Source: Enterococcus timonensis (GTDB taxonomy: Bacteria; Bacillota; Bacilli; Lactobacillales; Enterococcaceae). From it: 64,000 nucleotides of DNA. The position numbers and the translations under genes were made by a program. The stretch spans positions 558,001-622,000 of the forward strand of contig NZ_FNVY01000004.1 of assembly GCF_900104595.1 (NCBI RefSeq), written 5' to 3'. Shown here one piece after another: positions 53,605 to 63,516 of the stretch. How positions within the stretch are numbered: position 1 is the first letter of the stretch; each line of letters starts with the position of its first letter. The notes below the pieces were generated by a model. That model was given only the letters and a program-made list of their open reading frames with translations, was not told the DNA's origin and ran no database searches.

Positions 53605-53795
53605 AGCGACTCCTTTTTCAAATGAATGTTGACTCAGTTGAATCACAAGATTAATCTTAACAAAGCTTTTCCAAAAAGAGAAGTGAATTTTTTGTGAAGA
53701 TGAGGAAATACGTGGCATCTGTCTAGACCTTTTTTATTTTTTTTGATATGATAGAAGAGTAATTAAAACGTTTTATTCAACTAGGAGGCTTACAC

Positions 53796-54884
53796 ATGGG
53801 AAAATTGGGTATTTCAGTTTATCCAGAACGATCAACGTTTGAAAAAGATGCAGCATATTTAGATTTGGCGCATCAATATGGTTTCAAACGAGTTTTTACC
53901 AGTTTGTTGCAAATCAAAGATGACCAAGAAAAAGTATTGGCCGGGTTTAAGAAAGTTGTCGATTACGCCAACAGCTTAGACATGGAAGTAATGGTAGATA
54001 TTAATCCTGATTTGTTTGGACAATTGGGTATCACTTATGATGATCTATCGTTTTTCCATAAGTTAGGCGCTTATGGCGTGCGACTTGACCTTGGATTCAC
54101 CGGCGCTGAAGAAGCGCGGATGACTCGTAACCCTTATGGCATCAAAATTGAAATCAATATGAGCCAAGGCACCAACTATGTAGATAACATTATGTCTTAT
54201 TCACCTAATACGAATAATCTATTAGGATCACATAATTTTTATCCTCATCGTTATTCAGGCTTAGGGTATGACCATTTTGTTTATTGTTCTGAGAAATTCC
54301 GCAAATATAATTTAAATACGATGGCTTTTGTTAATTCACATGCCGCAACTTTTGGACCTTGGCCCACACAAGATGGATTATGTACATTAGAAGAACATCG
54401 CGAATTAGAATTAGCTACGCAAGTGAAACATTTGATGTTAACGGGTTTAATTGATGATATTTCGATTGGAAATGCTTATGCTTCAGAAGAAGAACTGCAA
54501 GCTATGAGTGAAGCCTTCAATGCAGCTTATCCTTCATTGAAAGTTGTACCAGCTGAAGATATCACTGAAGACGAACGGATTTGTTTATTTGAAAATATGC
54601 ACGCTTATCGTGGCGATCGCTCCGATTATTTATTGCGTTCATCAAGCACGCGAGTAATTTACGCCGACAAACCATTTCCAGCGCATAACACAGTCGATAT
54701 GACCCGCGGCGATGTTTTAATTGATAATGTCAAGTTCGGTCAATACAAAGGTGAAACCCAAATCGCCTTACTACCAATGAAAAATGACGGCCGTGTCAAT
54801 GTCGTAGGAAGAGTTGCCGACGACGAACTTTTCTTATTAGGATTCCTAAAACCATGGTCCAACTTCAAAATGATCGAAGCATAA
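53796..54884 (+). CDS. MupG family protein (6-phospho-N-acetylmuramidase-like, DUF871)
   Basis: A 362-residue protein: an N-terminal TIM barrel (KLGISVYPERSTFEKDAAYL, VMVDINPDLFGQLG, NFYPHRYSGLG) and a small C-terminal beta domain (~250-362). The characterised relative MupG hydrolyses MurNAc-6P-GlcNAc during cell-wall recycling. No PTS EII or murQ lies beside it here, so the substrate is inferred from family. ATG follows AGGAGG. Repeat array B begins at the base after its stop codon. Confidence 0.88.
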   Translation: MGKLGISVYPERSTFEKDAAYLDLAHQYGFKRVFTSLLQIKDDQEKVLAGFKKVVDYANSLDMEVMVDINPDLFGQLGITYDDLSFFHKLGAYGVRLDLGFTGAEEARMTRNPYGIKIEINMSQGTNYVDNIMSYSPNTNNLLGSHNFYPHRYSGLGYDHFVYCSEKFRKYNLNTMAFVNSHAATFGPWPTQDGLCTLEEHRELELATQVKHLMLTGLIDDISIGNAYASEEELQAMSEAFNAAYPSLKVVPAEDITEDERICLFENMHAYRGDRSDYLLRSSSTRVIYADKPFPAHNTVDMTRGDVLIDNVKFGQYKGETQIALLPMKNDGRVNVVGRVADDELFLLGFLKPWSNFKMIEA

Positions 54885-55140
54885 GGTTGTCTTTTGAACG
54901 TACTGCTGTGTAGGAAAATAGGAAAATTTTTCGAAATCCCGGTTCTGGATTTTAAAAATTTTATCTTTTTCCCAACAGCAGTTCAAAAGACACCGTCAAT
55001 AAGGTTGTCTTTTGTGCGATAAGTGGTGTAGAGAATTAGGAAAATTTTTCAAAAATCCCGGTTCTGGATTTTAAAAATTTTATCTATTCTCCTAATCGCT
55101 GCACAAAAAATACTGTCAAATAAGGTTGTCTTTTGAACGT
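54885..55140. repeat. Array B: two long-hairpin repeats plus a truncated third
   Basis: Copies lie at 54885-54994 and 55003-55114, with a 5' fragment from 55124. They share with array A the core TTAGG (TAGG in copy 1) + AAATCCCGGTT + GGATTT, and TATCTATTCTCCTAA (in copy 2). The outer stems are different: GGTTGTCTTTTG pairs with CAAAAGAC in copy 1, and TTTTGTGCGAT with the arm ending GCTGCACAAAA in copy 2. The outer stem thus changed on both sides together. The array starts directly after the MupG stop and ends before the gap terminator. Confidence 0.88.
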
Positions 55141-55160
55141 TTAACAAAATAACAAAAACA

Positions 55161-55188
55161 AAAAAGTCACGCCGCGGCGTGACTTTTT
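55161..55188. terminator. gap terminator (bidirectional)
   Basis: A perfect palindrome centred on GTCACGCCGCGGCGTGAC with flanking A and T tracts. Confidence 0.92.
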
Positions 55189-55210
55189 CTTTATTCATTT
55201 AAATTTTATT

Positions 55211-56221
55211 TTACAAATTTGCAAATGTTTCTAATAAACGAATCATTTGGCAAGTAAAACCGTATTCGTTATCGTACCAAGCAACAGTTTTAACTAATTG
55301 AACGTCACCAGCATCAGTAATTTCAGTTTGTGTTGGGTCAAAAATTGAACCAAATGTTGTACCAATTACGTCGCTAGAAACGATTTCGCGATCATTGTAA
55401 CCAAATGATGGGTTATCAACGGTATGTTTTTTCATAACTTCATTTACTTGTTCAGCAGTCACTTTTTCATTTAAAACAGTAACTAATTCTGTTAATGAAC
55501 CATCAACTACAGGGACACGTTGCGCATGACCTTGAAGTTTGCCAACTAAATCAGGAATAACTAAACCAATTGCTTTAGCAGCGCCAGTTGAATGAGGGAT
55601 AATATTGGCAGCAGCTGAACGAGCAGCCCGCAAATTACCACCACGAACAGGTCCATCTAAAAGCATTTGTGTTGAAGTGTAAGCATGGACGGTGGTCATT
55701 GTTCCGCCTTTAATGCCAAATTCTTCATTTAAGAAATAAGCCATTGGTGCTAAGCAGTTGGTTGTACATGAGCCGGCAGAAATAATTTTATCATCTTTGT
55801 CTAAAATATCATGGTTCACGTTGTAAACAACTGTTTTCATTTTACCAGCAGGTGCAGAAATTACGACACGTTTAACACCAGCATTTAAATGGGCTTGCGC
55901 TTTTTCTTCAGAAGTATAAAAACCAGTACATTCTAAAACAATATCTACGCCGTTTTCTTTTACCCAAGGAATTTTGCTAGCATCAGGTTCTGCGTAAACG
56001 CGTGTTTCTTTGCCGTCAACAACGATACTGTTATCATTGGCGGTAACTTCACCTGGATACGTACCATGTGTGGAGTCATATTGAAGAAGTTGAGCCAACA
56101 TCACAGGACTAGTAAGGTCGTTAATTGCTACTACTTCAATATCATCTGAAACTTCCATAATCCGCCGAAAAGCGAGACGCCCAATCCGGCCGAACCCGTT
56201 AATACCTACTTTGACTGTCAT
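55211..56221 (-). CDS. gap: Glyceraldehyde-3-phosphate dehydrogenase
   Basis: A 336-residue glycolytic enzyme. NAD site [16 protein letters not shown], catalytic Cys in [12 protein letters not shown], and [16 protein letters not shown] 56221 after AAAGGAGG gives the family start MTVKVG; an upstream in-frame codon is ignored. A TTGACA -35-like box lies upstream near 56325. Transcribed alone; not followed by pgk here. Confidence 0.97.
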   Translation of the reverse strand: MTVKVGINGFGRIGRLAFRRIMEVSDDIEVVAINDLTSPVMLAQLLQYDSTHGTYPGEVTANDNSIVVDGKETRVYAEPDASKIPWVKENGVDIVLECTGFYTSEEKAQAHLNAGVKRVVISAPAGKMKTVVYNVNHDILDKDDKIISAGSCTTNCLAPMAYFLNEEFGIKGGTMTTVHAYTSTQMLLDGPVRGGNLRAARSAAANIIPHSTGAAKAIGLVIPDLVGKLQGHAQRVPVVDGSLTELVTVLNEKVTAEQVNEVMKKHTVDNPSFGYNDREIVSSDVIGTTFGSIFDPTQTEITDAGDVQLVKTVAWYDNEYGFTCQMIRLLETFANL

Positions 56222-56441
56222 GAAAAAATCCTCCTTTGTTCGGCTTTTGCCGAAACATTTTAAAATGGTTTTATATTTTGGAACCATTTACATCTAAATT
56301 TTCGTTTATTTTCATTTTTTTGTCAAAAAATTTGTCTCGGCCAGAAGACTTTGCCGAATCTATTAGACTTTTTGCCCGTTAGCAAGTACAATAAACAAGA
56401 CAAAAGTTCCAGTAAGTGCGAAATTATGATAAAGTTGCTGG

Positions 56442-56453
56442 GTTAACGTTAAC
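56442..56453. promoter_or_regulatory. Perfect 12-bp palindrome upstream of obg
   Basis: GTTAACGTTAAC, 27 bp before the obg start and before its ribosome binding site. It could be an operator; no known regulator is assigned. Confidence 0.4.
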
Positions 56454-56480
56454 AGTGTTTTGAGATGAGGAGAAAAATTT

Positions 56481-57791
56481 ATGTCCATGTTTTTAGATCA
56501 AGTAACAATCGAAGTGAAAGCTGGTAAAGGCGGCGACGGCATGGTAGCCTTTCGTCGGGAGAAATATATTCCAGATGGCGGACCCGCTGGTGGCGATGGC
56601 GGACGTGGCGGCGATGTGATTTTTATCGTTGATGAAGGGTTACGGACACTTTTAGATTTCCGTTACAACCGTCATTTTAAAGCCCAACCAGGTCAAAACG
56701 GAATGAACAAAGGGATGCACGGCCGTGGAGCTGAAGATTTATATGTGAAAGTACCTGCCGGAACAACGGTCAAAGATGCCGAAACAGGAAAAGTTTTAGG
56801 TGACTTAGTTGAGCAAGGGGAAACTTTAGTTATTGCTCACGGTGGTCGTGGCGGTCGTGGCAATACACGATTTGCAACACCAAAAAATCCAGCGCCTGAA
56901 GTAGCTGAAAATGGTGAACCAGGACAAGAACGTCAATTAGAAATGGAATTAAAAGTTTTGGCTGATGTTGGTCTTGTTGGTTTTCCTTCTGTAGGTAAAT
57001 CTACTTTACTTTCGATTATTTCAGCCGCCCGTCCAAAAATTGGTGCCTATCCTTTTACAACGCTAGTACCTAATTTAGGAATGGTAAATGTTACTGACGG
57101 TCAAAGTTTTGTCGCCGCCGATATGCCAGGACTAATTGAAGGTGCTTCACAAGGTGTCGGTCTTGGGACACAATTTTTGCGCCATATTGAACGGACGCGG
57201 GTTTTGTGGCATGTTCTTGACATGTCTGGCACTGAAGGGCGCGACGCCTATGAAGATTATGTAACCATTAATTCCGAACTAGAAACGTACAATTTGCGTT
57301 TATTAGAACGGCCGCAAATTATTGTAGCTAATAAAATGGATATGCCAGAAGCCCAAGAAAATTTAGCTGCCTTTAGAGAAAAAATGAATGCTGGTCGCGA
57401 TGAATTTGCTGACCCATTGCCAATTTTCCCGATTTCTGGAATTACTAAAACAGGGATTCAACCTTTATTGGAAAAAACAGTGGAGCTGTTAGATGTCACA
57501 CCAGAGTTTCCTTTATATGAAATTGAAGATGCATCTGATACAGTCGTTTATAAATTCTCAGATGAAGAACCTGAATTTACGATTACTCGTGATCCTGACC
57601 GGACATTTGTTCTGGGCGGCGAGAAAATCGAAAAATTATTTAAAATGAGTAATCTTGATCACGATGAATCGGTTCGCCGTTTTGCTCGCCAATTGCGGAG
57701 CTTCGGGGTGGATGATGCCTTACGTGCCCGTGGTGCTGTAGATGGCGACCTCGTTCGAATTGGTGATTTTGTTTTTGAATTTGTCGACTAA
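56481..57791 (+). CDS. obg: GTPase Obg
   Basis: A 436-residue essential GTPase for 50S maturation. The Gly-rich Obg fold is residues 1-158 ([34 protein letters not shown]). The G domain has G1 GFPSVGKST, switch VPNLGMV, G3 [10 protein letters not shown] and G4 NKMD. The C-terminal OCT domain (~350-436) is present, as in Firmicutes. ATG follows GAGGAG. Confidence 0.98.
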   Translation: MSMFLDQVTIEVKAGKGGDGMVAFRREKYIPDGGPAGGDGGRGGDVIFIVDEGLRTLLDFRYNRHFKAQPGQNGMNKGMHGRGAEDLYVKVPAGTTVKDAETGKVLGDLVEQGETLVIAHGGRGGRGNTRFATPKNPAPEVAENGEPGQERQLEMELKVLADVGLVGFPSVGKSTLLSIISAARPKIGAYPFTTLVPNLGMVNVTDGQSFVAADMPGLIEGASQGVGLGTQFLRHIERTRVLWHVLDMSGTEGRDAYEDYVTINSELETYNLRLLERPQIIVANKMDMPEAQENLAAFREKMNAGRDEFADPLPIFPISGITKTGIQPLLEKTVELLDVTPEFPLYEIEDASDTVVYKFSDEEPEFTITRDPDRTFVLGGEKIEKLFKMSNLDHDESVRRFARQLRSFGVDDALRARGAVDGDLVRIGDFVFEFVD

Positions 57792-57810
57792 TTTTGAATT
57801 AAATATGAAC

Positions 57811-57855
57811 AAAAAAAGACGAAATCTAGTATTTTACTAGGTTTCGTCTTTTTTT
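57811..57855 (+). terminator. obg terminator
   Basis: AAAAAGACGAAA pairs with TTTCGTCTTTTT; inner CTAGTA/TACTAG also pairs. Confidence 0.9.
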
Positions 57856-57903
57856 AAGCTTCATTTATGCTAGCTTCGTTATGCTCATTACGAGGTGAGG
57901 AAC

Positions 57904-58641
57904 ATGAAATTAAAAAATAGATTTCAACGGAAAGAAAAAAAATATTTATTAACCGAAGAACAATACGCCTATTTGCAACAACATTTTTCTCTAATGCAAA
58001 TGGATCAATACGGGAAACATACCATTTTGTCTTTGTATTATGACGACAGTGATTTCACTTTAATTAAACGGTCAATCGCCAAACCGAATTACAAAGAAAA
58101 ATTTCGCGTCCGTTCTTATGGCTGCCAAGAACAAAATGGTCCGATATTTTTAGAAATTAAGAAAAAAGTCAACGGCATTGTTTATAAACGTCGGCTGCAA
58201 ATTGAAGACCAGCAGTTAGCAACGTTTAATCAACAGCCAAAAAGAATTGCAGTTGATCCATCTGATCAACAAGTGAAAAGTGAAATTGATTATTTGGTGG
58301 AACGGATGCATTTGTATCCGCAAGTATTGATTGCTTATGATCGGGAAGCTTTTTTTGGAGTTGACGATGAAGATTTTCGAATTACTTTTGATCATCAGAT
58401 CCGTTTTCGGACCGATCAATTAGACTTTCATCACGGCAGCTCAGGAGAAAAAGTAACGAGTGAGTTTGCCATTTTAATGGAGGTCAAAGCGTTAGGTGCT
58501 TATCCATTATGGTTTTCGCAATTATTATCGCAGGCTAAAATTTATCCCGGGTCTTTTTCGAAATACAAAGATGTTTATCAACATCATTTAAGTACAACGA
58601 ACAATATTCAACGAAAAGAGGAGATGCATTATGCTAGCTAG
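57904..58641 (+). CDS. VTC-domain protein (polyphosphate polymerase-like)
   Basis: A 245-residue protein with the VTC fold seen in eukaryotic Vtc4 polyphosphate polymerase. It is rich in basic residues lining a tunnel: RFQRKEKKYLL, YYDDSDFTLIKRSI, KEKFRVRSYG, FLEIKKKVNGIVYKRR, and the acidic VLIAYDREAF. ATG 57904 follows GAGGTGAGG. It overlaps the DUF4956 gene by 11 bases. Bacterial members are mostly uncharacterised, so polyphosphate synthesis is inference. Confidence 0.8.
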   Translation: MKLKNRFQRKEKKYLLTEEQYAYLQQHFSLMQMDQYGKHTILSLYYDDSDFTLIKRSIAKPNYKEKFRVRSYGCQEQNGPIFLEIKKKVNGIVYKRRLQIEDQQLATFNQQPKRIAVDPSDQQVKSEIDYLVERMHLYPQVLIAYDREAFFGVDDEDFRITFDHQIRFRTDQLDFHHGSSGEKVTSEFAILMEVKALGAYPLWFSQLLSQAKIYPGSFSKYKDVYQHHLSTTNNIQRKEEMHYAS

Positions 58642-59314
58642 TTTATTTTCTACGGCCACCACGACAGTTACTTTTTCTATGGTGGATTTATTATTATCTA
58701 TGGGAGCCTCATTGCTCTTAGGCTGCGTTGTAGCAGCAAGTTATATGTATAAAAATTTCTACACGAAAAATTTTGTGGTGACATTAGCCATTTTACCATT
58801 ACTAGTACAGCTAGTCATTATGTTGGTCAATGGCAATCTTGGAGCTGGGGTAGCCGTCTTAGGTGCTTTTAGTCTGATTCGTTTTCGTTCCGTGCCCGGC
58901 GGCAGTAAAGAAATTGTTAGTATTTTTTGGTCGATGGGCATTGGCCTAGCTACTGGGATGGGCTATATCGGGTATGCGGCGCTATTTTCAGTCGTTACTT
59001 TTGTTTTTTATTTCCTACTGAATACGTCACACTTTGGCAAAATGAGACCAAGTCCATACAAACATTTAAAAGTGACTTTAGCTGAGGATCTTGATTTTCC
59101 AGAAATTTTTGATGATCTATTAAAAAAATATACGGTCTCAAATGAATTACAACAAGTGAAAACAACTGAAATGGGTAGTTTGTTTGAACTCAATTATTTA
59201 GTTGAGTTGAAAGATTTAAGCCAACAAAAACAATTTATCGACGAACTGCGGGTGCGCAACGGGAATTTGCCAATTTCTTTAAACCGAGTGGGCACCCAAA
59301 AAGAAGAATTATAG
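58631..59314 (+). CDS. DUF4956 membrane protein
   Basis: A 227-residue protein with four or so membrane segments in the first 130 residues (LLLSMGASLLLGCVVAASYM, FVVTLAILPLLVQLVIMLV). The conserved cytoplasmic-type motif is GAFSLIRFRSVPGGSKEIVS, and a soluble C-terminal domain follows. DUF4956 proteins are usually found beside VTC-domain genes, as here. It is coupled to the upstream gene by overlap. Role unknown, perhaps a membrane partner of the VTC protein. Confidence 0.85.
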   Translation: MLASLFSTATTTVTFSMVDLLLSMGASLLLGCVVAASYMYKNFYTKNFVVTLAILPLLVQLVIMLVNGNLGAGVAVLGAFSLIRFRSVPGGSKEIVSIFWSMGIGLATGMGYIGYAALFSVVTFVFYFLLNTSHFGKMRPSPYKHLKVTLAEDLDFPEIFDDLLKKYTVSNELQQVKTTEMGSLFELNYLVELKDLSQQKQFIDELRVRNGNLPISLNRVGTQKEEL

Positions 59315-59326
59315 GAGGAATCCATC

Positions 59327-61327
59327 ATGAGAAAGAGAAAAATAATTTCAATCTTACTAGTCAGTACAAGTATCTTATTAGCCGCTTGTCAAAGTTCAGC
59401 TGACGCCACAGATTCAAGCACAACGACTGACAGCACAACTGCAGCTGTTGATACAAGTGATGTGACGATGACGGCTTTAGCTTTAGAAAAAGAAGATGAC
59501 TTGTACGGAGATTATAAAGAAGAAGATTACAATGACGATGAAACAACAGTCGATACAACAATTACTTTAGCAGATGATACGGCCACCATTGACGGTTCCG
59601 GAGCGAGTCTAAAAGGCACAACTCTTTCGATTACTAAAGGCGGCAATTATTTAATTAGTGGTACATTTACCGGAACAATTGAGGTCAATACCACCGAAGA
59701 AGTTCATTTTATTTTAGACGGAGTGACTTTAACTAATGAAACGGGTCCAGCTATTAATATTATTGAAGCCGAAAAAGTAATTGTCACTTTAGCTAAAGAT
59801 AGCGAAAATACCATTTCTGATGGCGCTGATTATGCCGCTGTCGGGTCAGATGATCCTAATGCGGCGATTTATTCTAAGACCGATTTAACTTTTAACGGCA
59901 GTGGTGAACTCACGGTAGAAGGAAATTACGATAATGCCATTCAGTCTAAAGATGATTTAACTTTTATTGCTGGCACTTATCAAATAACTGCCGTCAACAA
60001 TGCTATAAAAGGAAAAGATAAAGTCGCTATTTTGGACGGGGACTTTACTTTAACAACGACATCAGGCGATGCGATTCAAGCTAGCAATGCTGATGAAACA
60101 GATAAAGGATTTGTCGCCATTGACGGTGGAACTTTAGTCGTTGATTCCGGATCGGATGGTATTCAAGCCGAAACCGCCCTTTATGTTCAAAATGCAACAG
60201 TGGATATTACTACGGACACCACCGATGAAACTCTCAGTGCAAAAGGGTTAAAAGCTGGAAATAATTTAGTTGTCGACTCTGGTACAATAAAAATTTCAAC
60301 CGTTGATGACGGCTTGCATTCTGATGGCGATGTTACGGTGAACGGTGGTGATTTTACCATTGCTTCTGGCGATGATGGTATTCATGCTGAGGTGAATTTA
60401 ACGATTAATGCCGGCACGATTGATGTGACAGATTCAGTGGAAGGAATCGAAGGCGAAAATATTGTCATCAACGATGGTGTTGTAAATATTGTTGCCAGTG
60501 ACGATGGAGTCAATGCTGCTGCAGCCTCTACTACTACAACGACCGGGGCGACTGAAAATACCGAACAGACTGTTCCAGAAGATGCCCAAGGTCAAGCGCC
60601 TAGTGATTTACCAGCAACAGACGACCAGACGGCGATAACTGAAGGGGATGCACCAACCGATTCTGAAGTTCCAACTGAAAATGGAGGAACGCCCCCTGAA
60701 AGACCCGACCGAGATGAGAGTGCAACTGGAGAAAATGCTGATGCTACAAGTGGACAACAACCAACTGGCGGCCAAATGGGCGGCGGAGGCGGCGGTGGCA
60801 TGATGGAAGACGATGGATCAACTTTAACGATTAATGGCGGCACACTCACGGTGGATGCTCAAGGGGATGGTCTGGATAGTAATGGCGACATCATCATGAC
60901 CGGTGGCACCGTAACTGTTAATGGTCCAACGAATTCTGGCAATGGCACTTTAGATTATGGTGGGACTTTTGAAATTAGCGGGGGCACTTTGCTTGCCGCC
61001 GGATCTTCTGGCATGGCCCAGACTGTTTCGGAAGATTCCACTCAAGTCAGTCTTGCTTTTTATCTCGATCAAGCCACAACAGCAAAATCAGTTGCTTTAA
61101 CGCAAAATGGAAAAACTTTGGCTGAATTTTCGCCAACTAAATCATTTCAACAACTTGTTTTTTCTACAAGTGAACTTGCGACAGGCGATGTCACAGTCAC
61201 TATTGACGGAACTGATTATCAAGTGACGTTAAGTGATACTTTAAATAGCATCAGTCAAGACGGTTCTGCCTATACCGCAACTGGCATGGGTGGCATGCCA
61301 TCTGGTGGCGGATTTATGCAACAATAA
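59327..61327 (+). CDS. Surface lipoprotein with beta-helix carbohydrate-binding-type domain (DUF4353)
   Basis: A 666-residue lipoprotein: signal peptide with lipobox LLAAC (Cys21), a Thr/Ser-rich linker, then a right-handed beta-helix-like region made of ~20-residue rungs. Examples are FTLTTTSGDAIQASNADETD, KISTVDDGLHSDGDVTVNGG and FTIASGDDGIHAEVNLTING. Residues ~400-490 are a disordered Thr/Pro/Gly insertion ending in a run of Gly (MGGGGGGGMM). The beta-helix then resumes (LTINGGTLTVDAQGDGLDSN). It is in the VTC/DUF4956 operon and probably faces the cell exterior. Confidence 0.85.
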   Translation: MRKRKIISILLVSTSILLAACQSSADATDSSTTTDSTTAAVDTSDVTMTALALEKEDDLYGDYKEEDYNDDETTVDTTITLADDTATIDGSGASLKGTTLSITKGGNYLISGTFTGTIEVNTTEEVHFILDGVTLTNETGPAINIIEAEKVIVTLAKDSENTISDGADYAAVGSDDPNAAIYSKTDLTFNGSGELTVEGNYDNAIQSKDDLTFIAGTYQITAVNNAIKGKDKVAILDGDFTLTTTSGDAIQASNADETDKGFVAIDGGTLVVDSGSDGIQAETALYVQNATVDITTDTTDETLSAKGLKAGNNLVVDSGTIKISTVDDGLHSDGDVTVNGGDFTIASGDDGIHAEVNLTINAGTIDVTDSVEGIEGENIVINDGVVNIVASDDGVNAAAASTTTTTGATENTEQTVPEDAQGQAPSDLPATDDQTAITEGDAPTDSEVPTENGGTPPERPDRDESATGENADATSGQQPTGGQMGGGGGGGMMEDDGSTLTINGGTLTVDAQGDGLDSNGDIIMTGGTVTVNGPTNSGNGTLDYGGTFEISGGTLLAAGSSGMAQTVSEDSTQVSLAFYLDQATTAKSVALTQNGKTLAEFSPTKSFQQLVFSTSELATGDVTVTIDGTDYQVTLSDTLNSISQDGSAYTATGMGGMPSGGGFMQQ

Positions 61328-61343
61328 TAAGCTAAAAAAAATA

Positions 61344-61397
61344 AAAAAAGCGATAGTGGCAAAAGGAGTCTCCTTAACGCCGCTGTCGCTTTTTTCA
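61344..61397 (+). terminator. Terminator after the lipoprotein gene
   Basis: AAAAAGCGATAGTGGC pairs with GCCGCTGTCGCTTTTT (one G-U), with an inner GGAG/CTCC stem. Confidence 0.88.
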
Positions 61398-61433
61398 TGG
61401 TAAAATAAAACCAAATAATAAGGAGGAAGGACT

Positions 61434-62120
61434 ATGATGTTTCGCTTTTTAGTTGTGGAAGATGATGAAAAATTAGCCGCTTCGGTGGCAGAATTTTTAA
61501 GTGATTTAGCTGACATAACTGTCGTTTATGATGGGTTAAGCGGATTGGACGAGGCGCTAACTGATTTATACGATGTCATTATTTTAGATTTAATGTTGCC
61601 TAAATTAGACGGCCTCAGTCTTTTAGCCAAATTGCGCAAAGAACAAATTTTCACCCCGGTGCTCTTGTTAACCGCCAAAGATCAACTAGCCGATAAAGTG
61701 GCAGGGTACGAATCCGGAGCTGATGATTATTTAACGAAGCCATTTTTCCGAGAAGAACTTGTTCTGAGAATTAAAGCTATTTTAAAACGAACAAAAGGAT
61801 TAACCGAAGAAAAAAATTTAGTAGCGGGGACACTTCAATTAAATTTAGTTACGCACCAAATTTTAGTCGGAGAAGAAAGTTTAGAATTATTAGGAAAAGA
61901 ATTTGATTTGCTCGTGTATCTAATGCAAAATCAAAAACAAATTTTAACTAAAGAACAGATTTTCGATCGCATCTGGGGCTTTCAATCGTTAACGACTCTT
62001 TCAGTAGTGGAAGTGTATATGTCTAATTTGCGTAAAAAATTACGACTCGCCGGATTTTCTGGGACGATAAAAACTTTGCGCAATGTTGGCTATCAATTTA
62101 TCCCAGGATCTGGTGATTAA
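61434..62120 (+). CDS. OmpR-family response regulator
   Basis: A 228-residue regulator. Receiver domain 1-~120 with acidic pair ED..D, phospho-acceptor D52 in IILDLMLPKLDG, and K102 in YLTKPFF. The C-terminal winged helix covers ~130-228 (LELLGKEFDLLVYLMQNQ, VEVYMSNLRKKL). ATGATG follows AAGGAGGA. The paired kinase gene directly downstream is interrupted, so it may now lack its normal phosphodonor. Confidence 0.93.
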   Translation: MMFRFLVVEDDEKLAASVAEFLSDLADITVVYDGLSGLDEALTDLYDVIILDLMLPKLDGLSLLAKLRKEQIFTPVLLLTAKDQLADKVAGYESGADDYLTKPFFREELVLRIKAILKRTKGLTEEKNLVAGTLQLNLVTHQILVGEESLELLGKEFDLLVYLMQNQKQILTKEQIFDRIWGFQSLTTLSVVEVYMSNLRKKLRLAGFSGTIKTLRNVGYQFIPGSGD

Positions 62121-62121
62121 T

Positions 62122-63450
62122 ATGGAAGAACAACTGATCCATAAACAAAAGCGCCGTCTTTTTTTTGGTTTTTTACTTGCTTTTGCGCTGATTTTTTCCT
62201 TATTAGGTGTTTTGGTCTTTCAAGCAATTAATTTTAATTTATATGCCTCAACGGACGAGCGGCTAAATGAAGCGGTCCAAAGTGAAACAACGATAACAAG
62301 AGAAATTTCTTTTTCAAATGACTCACAAAATGATTTGCCTGAAGAAATGCCTAATCTCGGACCTAGCGCGCAAGAGAAACCCGCTGATAATCAAAAACCT
62401 GGGGACTTTCAACAAATTGTGATTTTGCGCACCGCTACGGGAACGATTTTAAATGAAGAAGCGTTAGGTGTGCGGTATAATGAGTTGCAACAAGTTCAAT
62501 TTGATCCGCAAAATCTTGATGAAATTACGAGTGTCACCGTCTAAAATCAAGATGGAACGACGCATCATTTTCATCAATTAACGGTGGAAAAAACCAACAG
62601 TCAAGTTTCAGAACTTGCCTATTTGCAAGTATTAATTAACACCGATCAATTGCAAGAAAGCATGAATTCTTTTAAAATAACTTTACTGATTGCTATGGCG
62701 ATTGCCTTTTTGGTTTCGGTTTTCTTAAGTCTGGCCTTAACAAATCGGGCCTTAAAACCAGTCTTGAAAAGTTGGGACAAACAACAAGCCTTTGTCGCCA
62801 ATGCTTCTCATGAATTACGAACGCCGCTAGCTGTGATGCAATCTCAACTGGAAGCTTTATTTTTAACGCCAGAAAAAACAGTAGTGGAAGCTTCTGAGCC
62901 CATTGCCACTACTTTAAGTGAAATTCGCCGGCTGACCAAATTATCTAATGACCTATTGCTTTTGGCGCGCTTTGACGCTAAGCAATCTTTCAGCCAAAAA
63001 AAATCAGTCGATATCGCTGATTTTTTAGAAAATATTACCGAACCGTATACAGAGCTTGCGGCAAGTTTGGGCAAACAATTGGTGATTGATAATTCGGCTT
63101 TTGAAAAAGTTCTCGTTGACCCTGAACAAATGCAACAAGTCTTGCTAATTTTATTAGATAACGCGTTGAAATTTACTGGTACAGATGGGAAAATTGTCAT
63201 TACTTCTCGAGTGACGGATAAATATTGGCAGCTGTCTGTTGCCGATAACGGCGTTGGTTTTGATGAAAAAGATCAAGAGAAGATTTTCGAACGCTTTTAC
63301 CGGGAAGATACTGCTCGGACGACTAAAGGAAGCGGTTTGGGATTGTCGATTGCCAAGATGATTATTGAAAGTCACGGCGGAAAATTAGTGGCTAAAAAAA
63401 ATCAGGGAAAAGGGGCCATTTTTTCATGGCAAATTCCCCTAAGATTTTAA
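62122..63450 (+). pseudogene. Sensor histidine kinase with an in-frame stop
   Basis: The gene would encode 442 residues: membrane helix 1 (FFGFLLAFALIFSLLGVLVF), an extracytoplasmic domain, helix 2 (ITLLIAMAIAFLVSVFLSLA), the H box ANASHELRTPLAVM, N box LLILLDNALKFT and G boxes VADNGVGFDEKD and GSGLGLSIAKM. TAA at 62542-62544 (codon 141) interrupts the extracytoplasmic domain. The same frame stays open on both sides, so a single base change such as CAA to TAA explains it. A GTG at 62584 could start the remainder but has no good ribosome binding site. Confidence 0.85.
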
Positions 63451-63516
63451 AAAATGTGGTATGGTTAGTGTATAGTTCGCTTATTAAACAATAACGTCAA
63501 TAGAAAGTAGAGATTT

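Noticed and set aside
60592-60849. Minus-strand Pro-rich ORF inside the lipoprotein gene
   Set aside because: It is the complement of the Gly/Thr low-complexity insertion and has no start signals.
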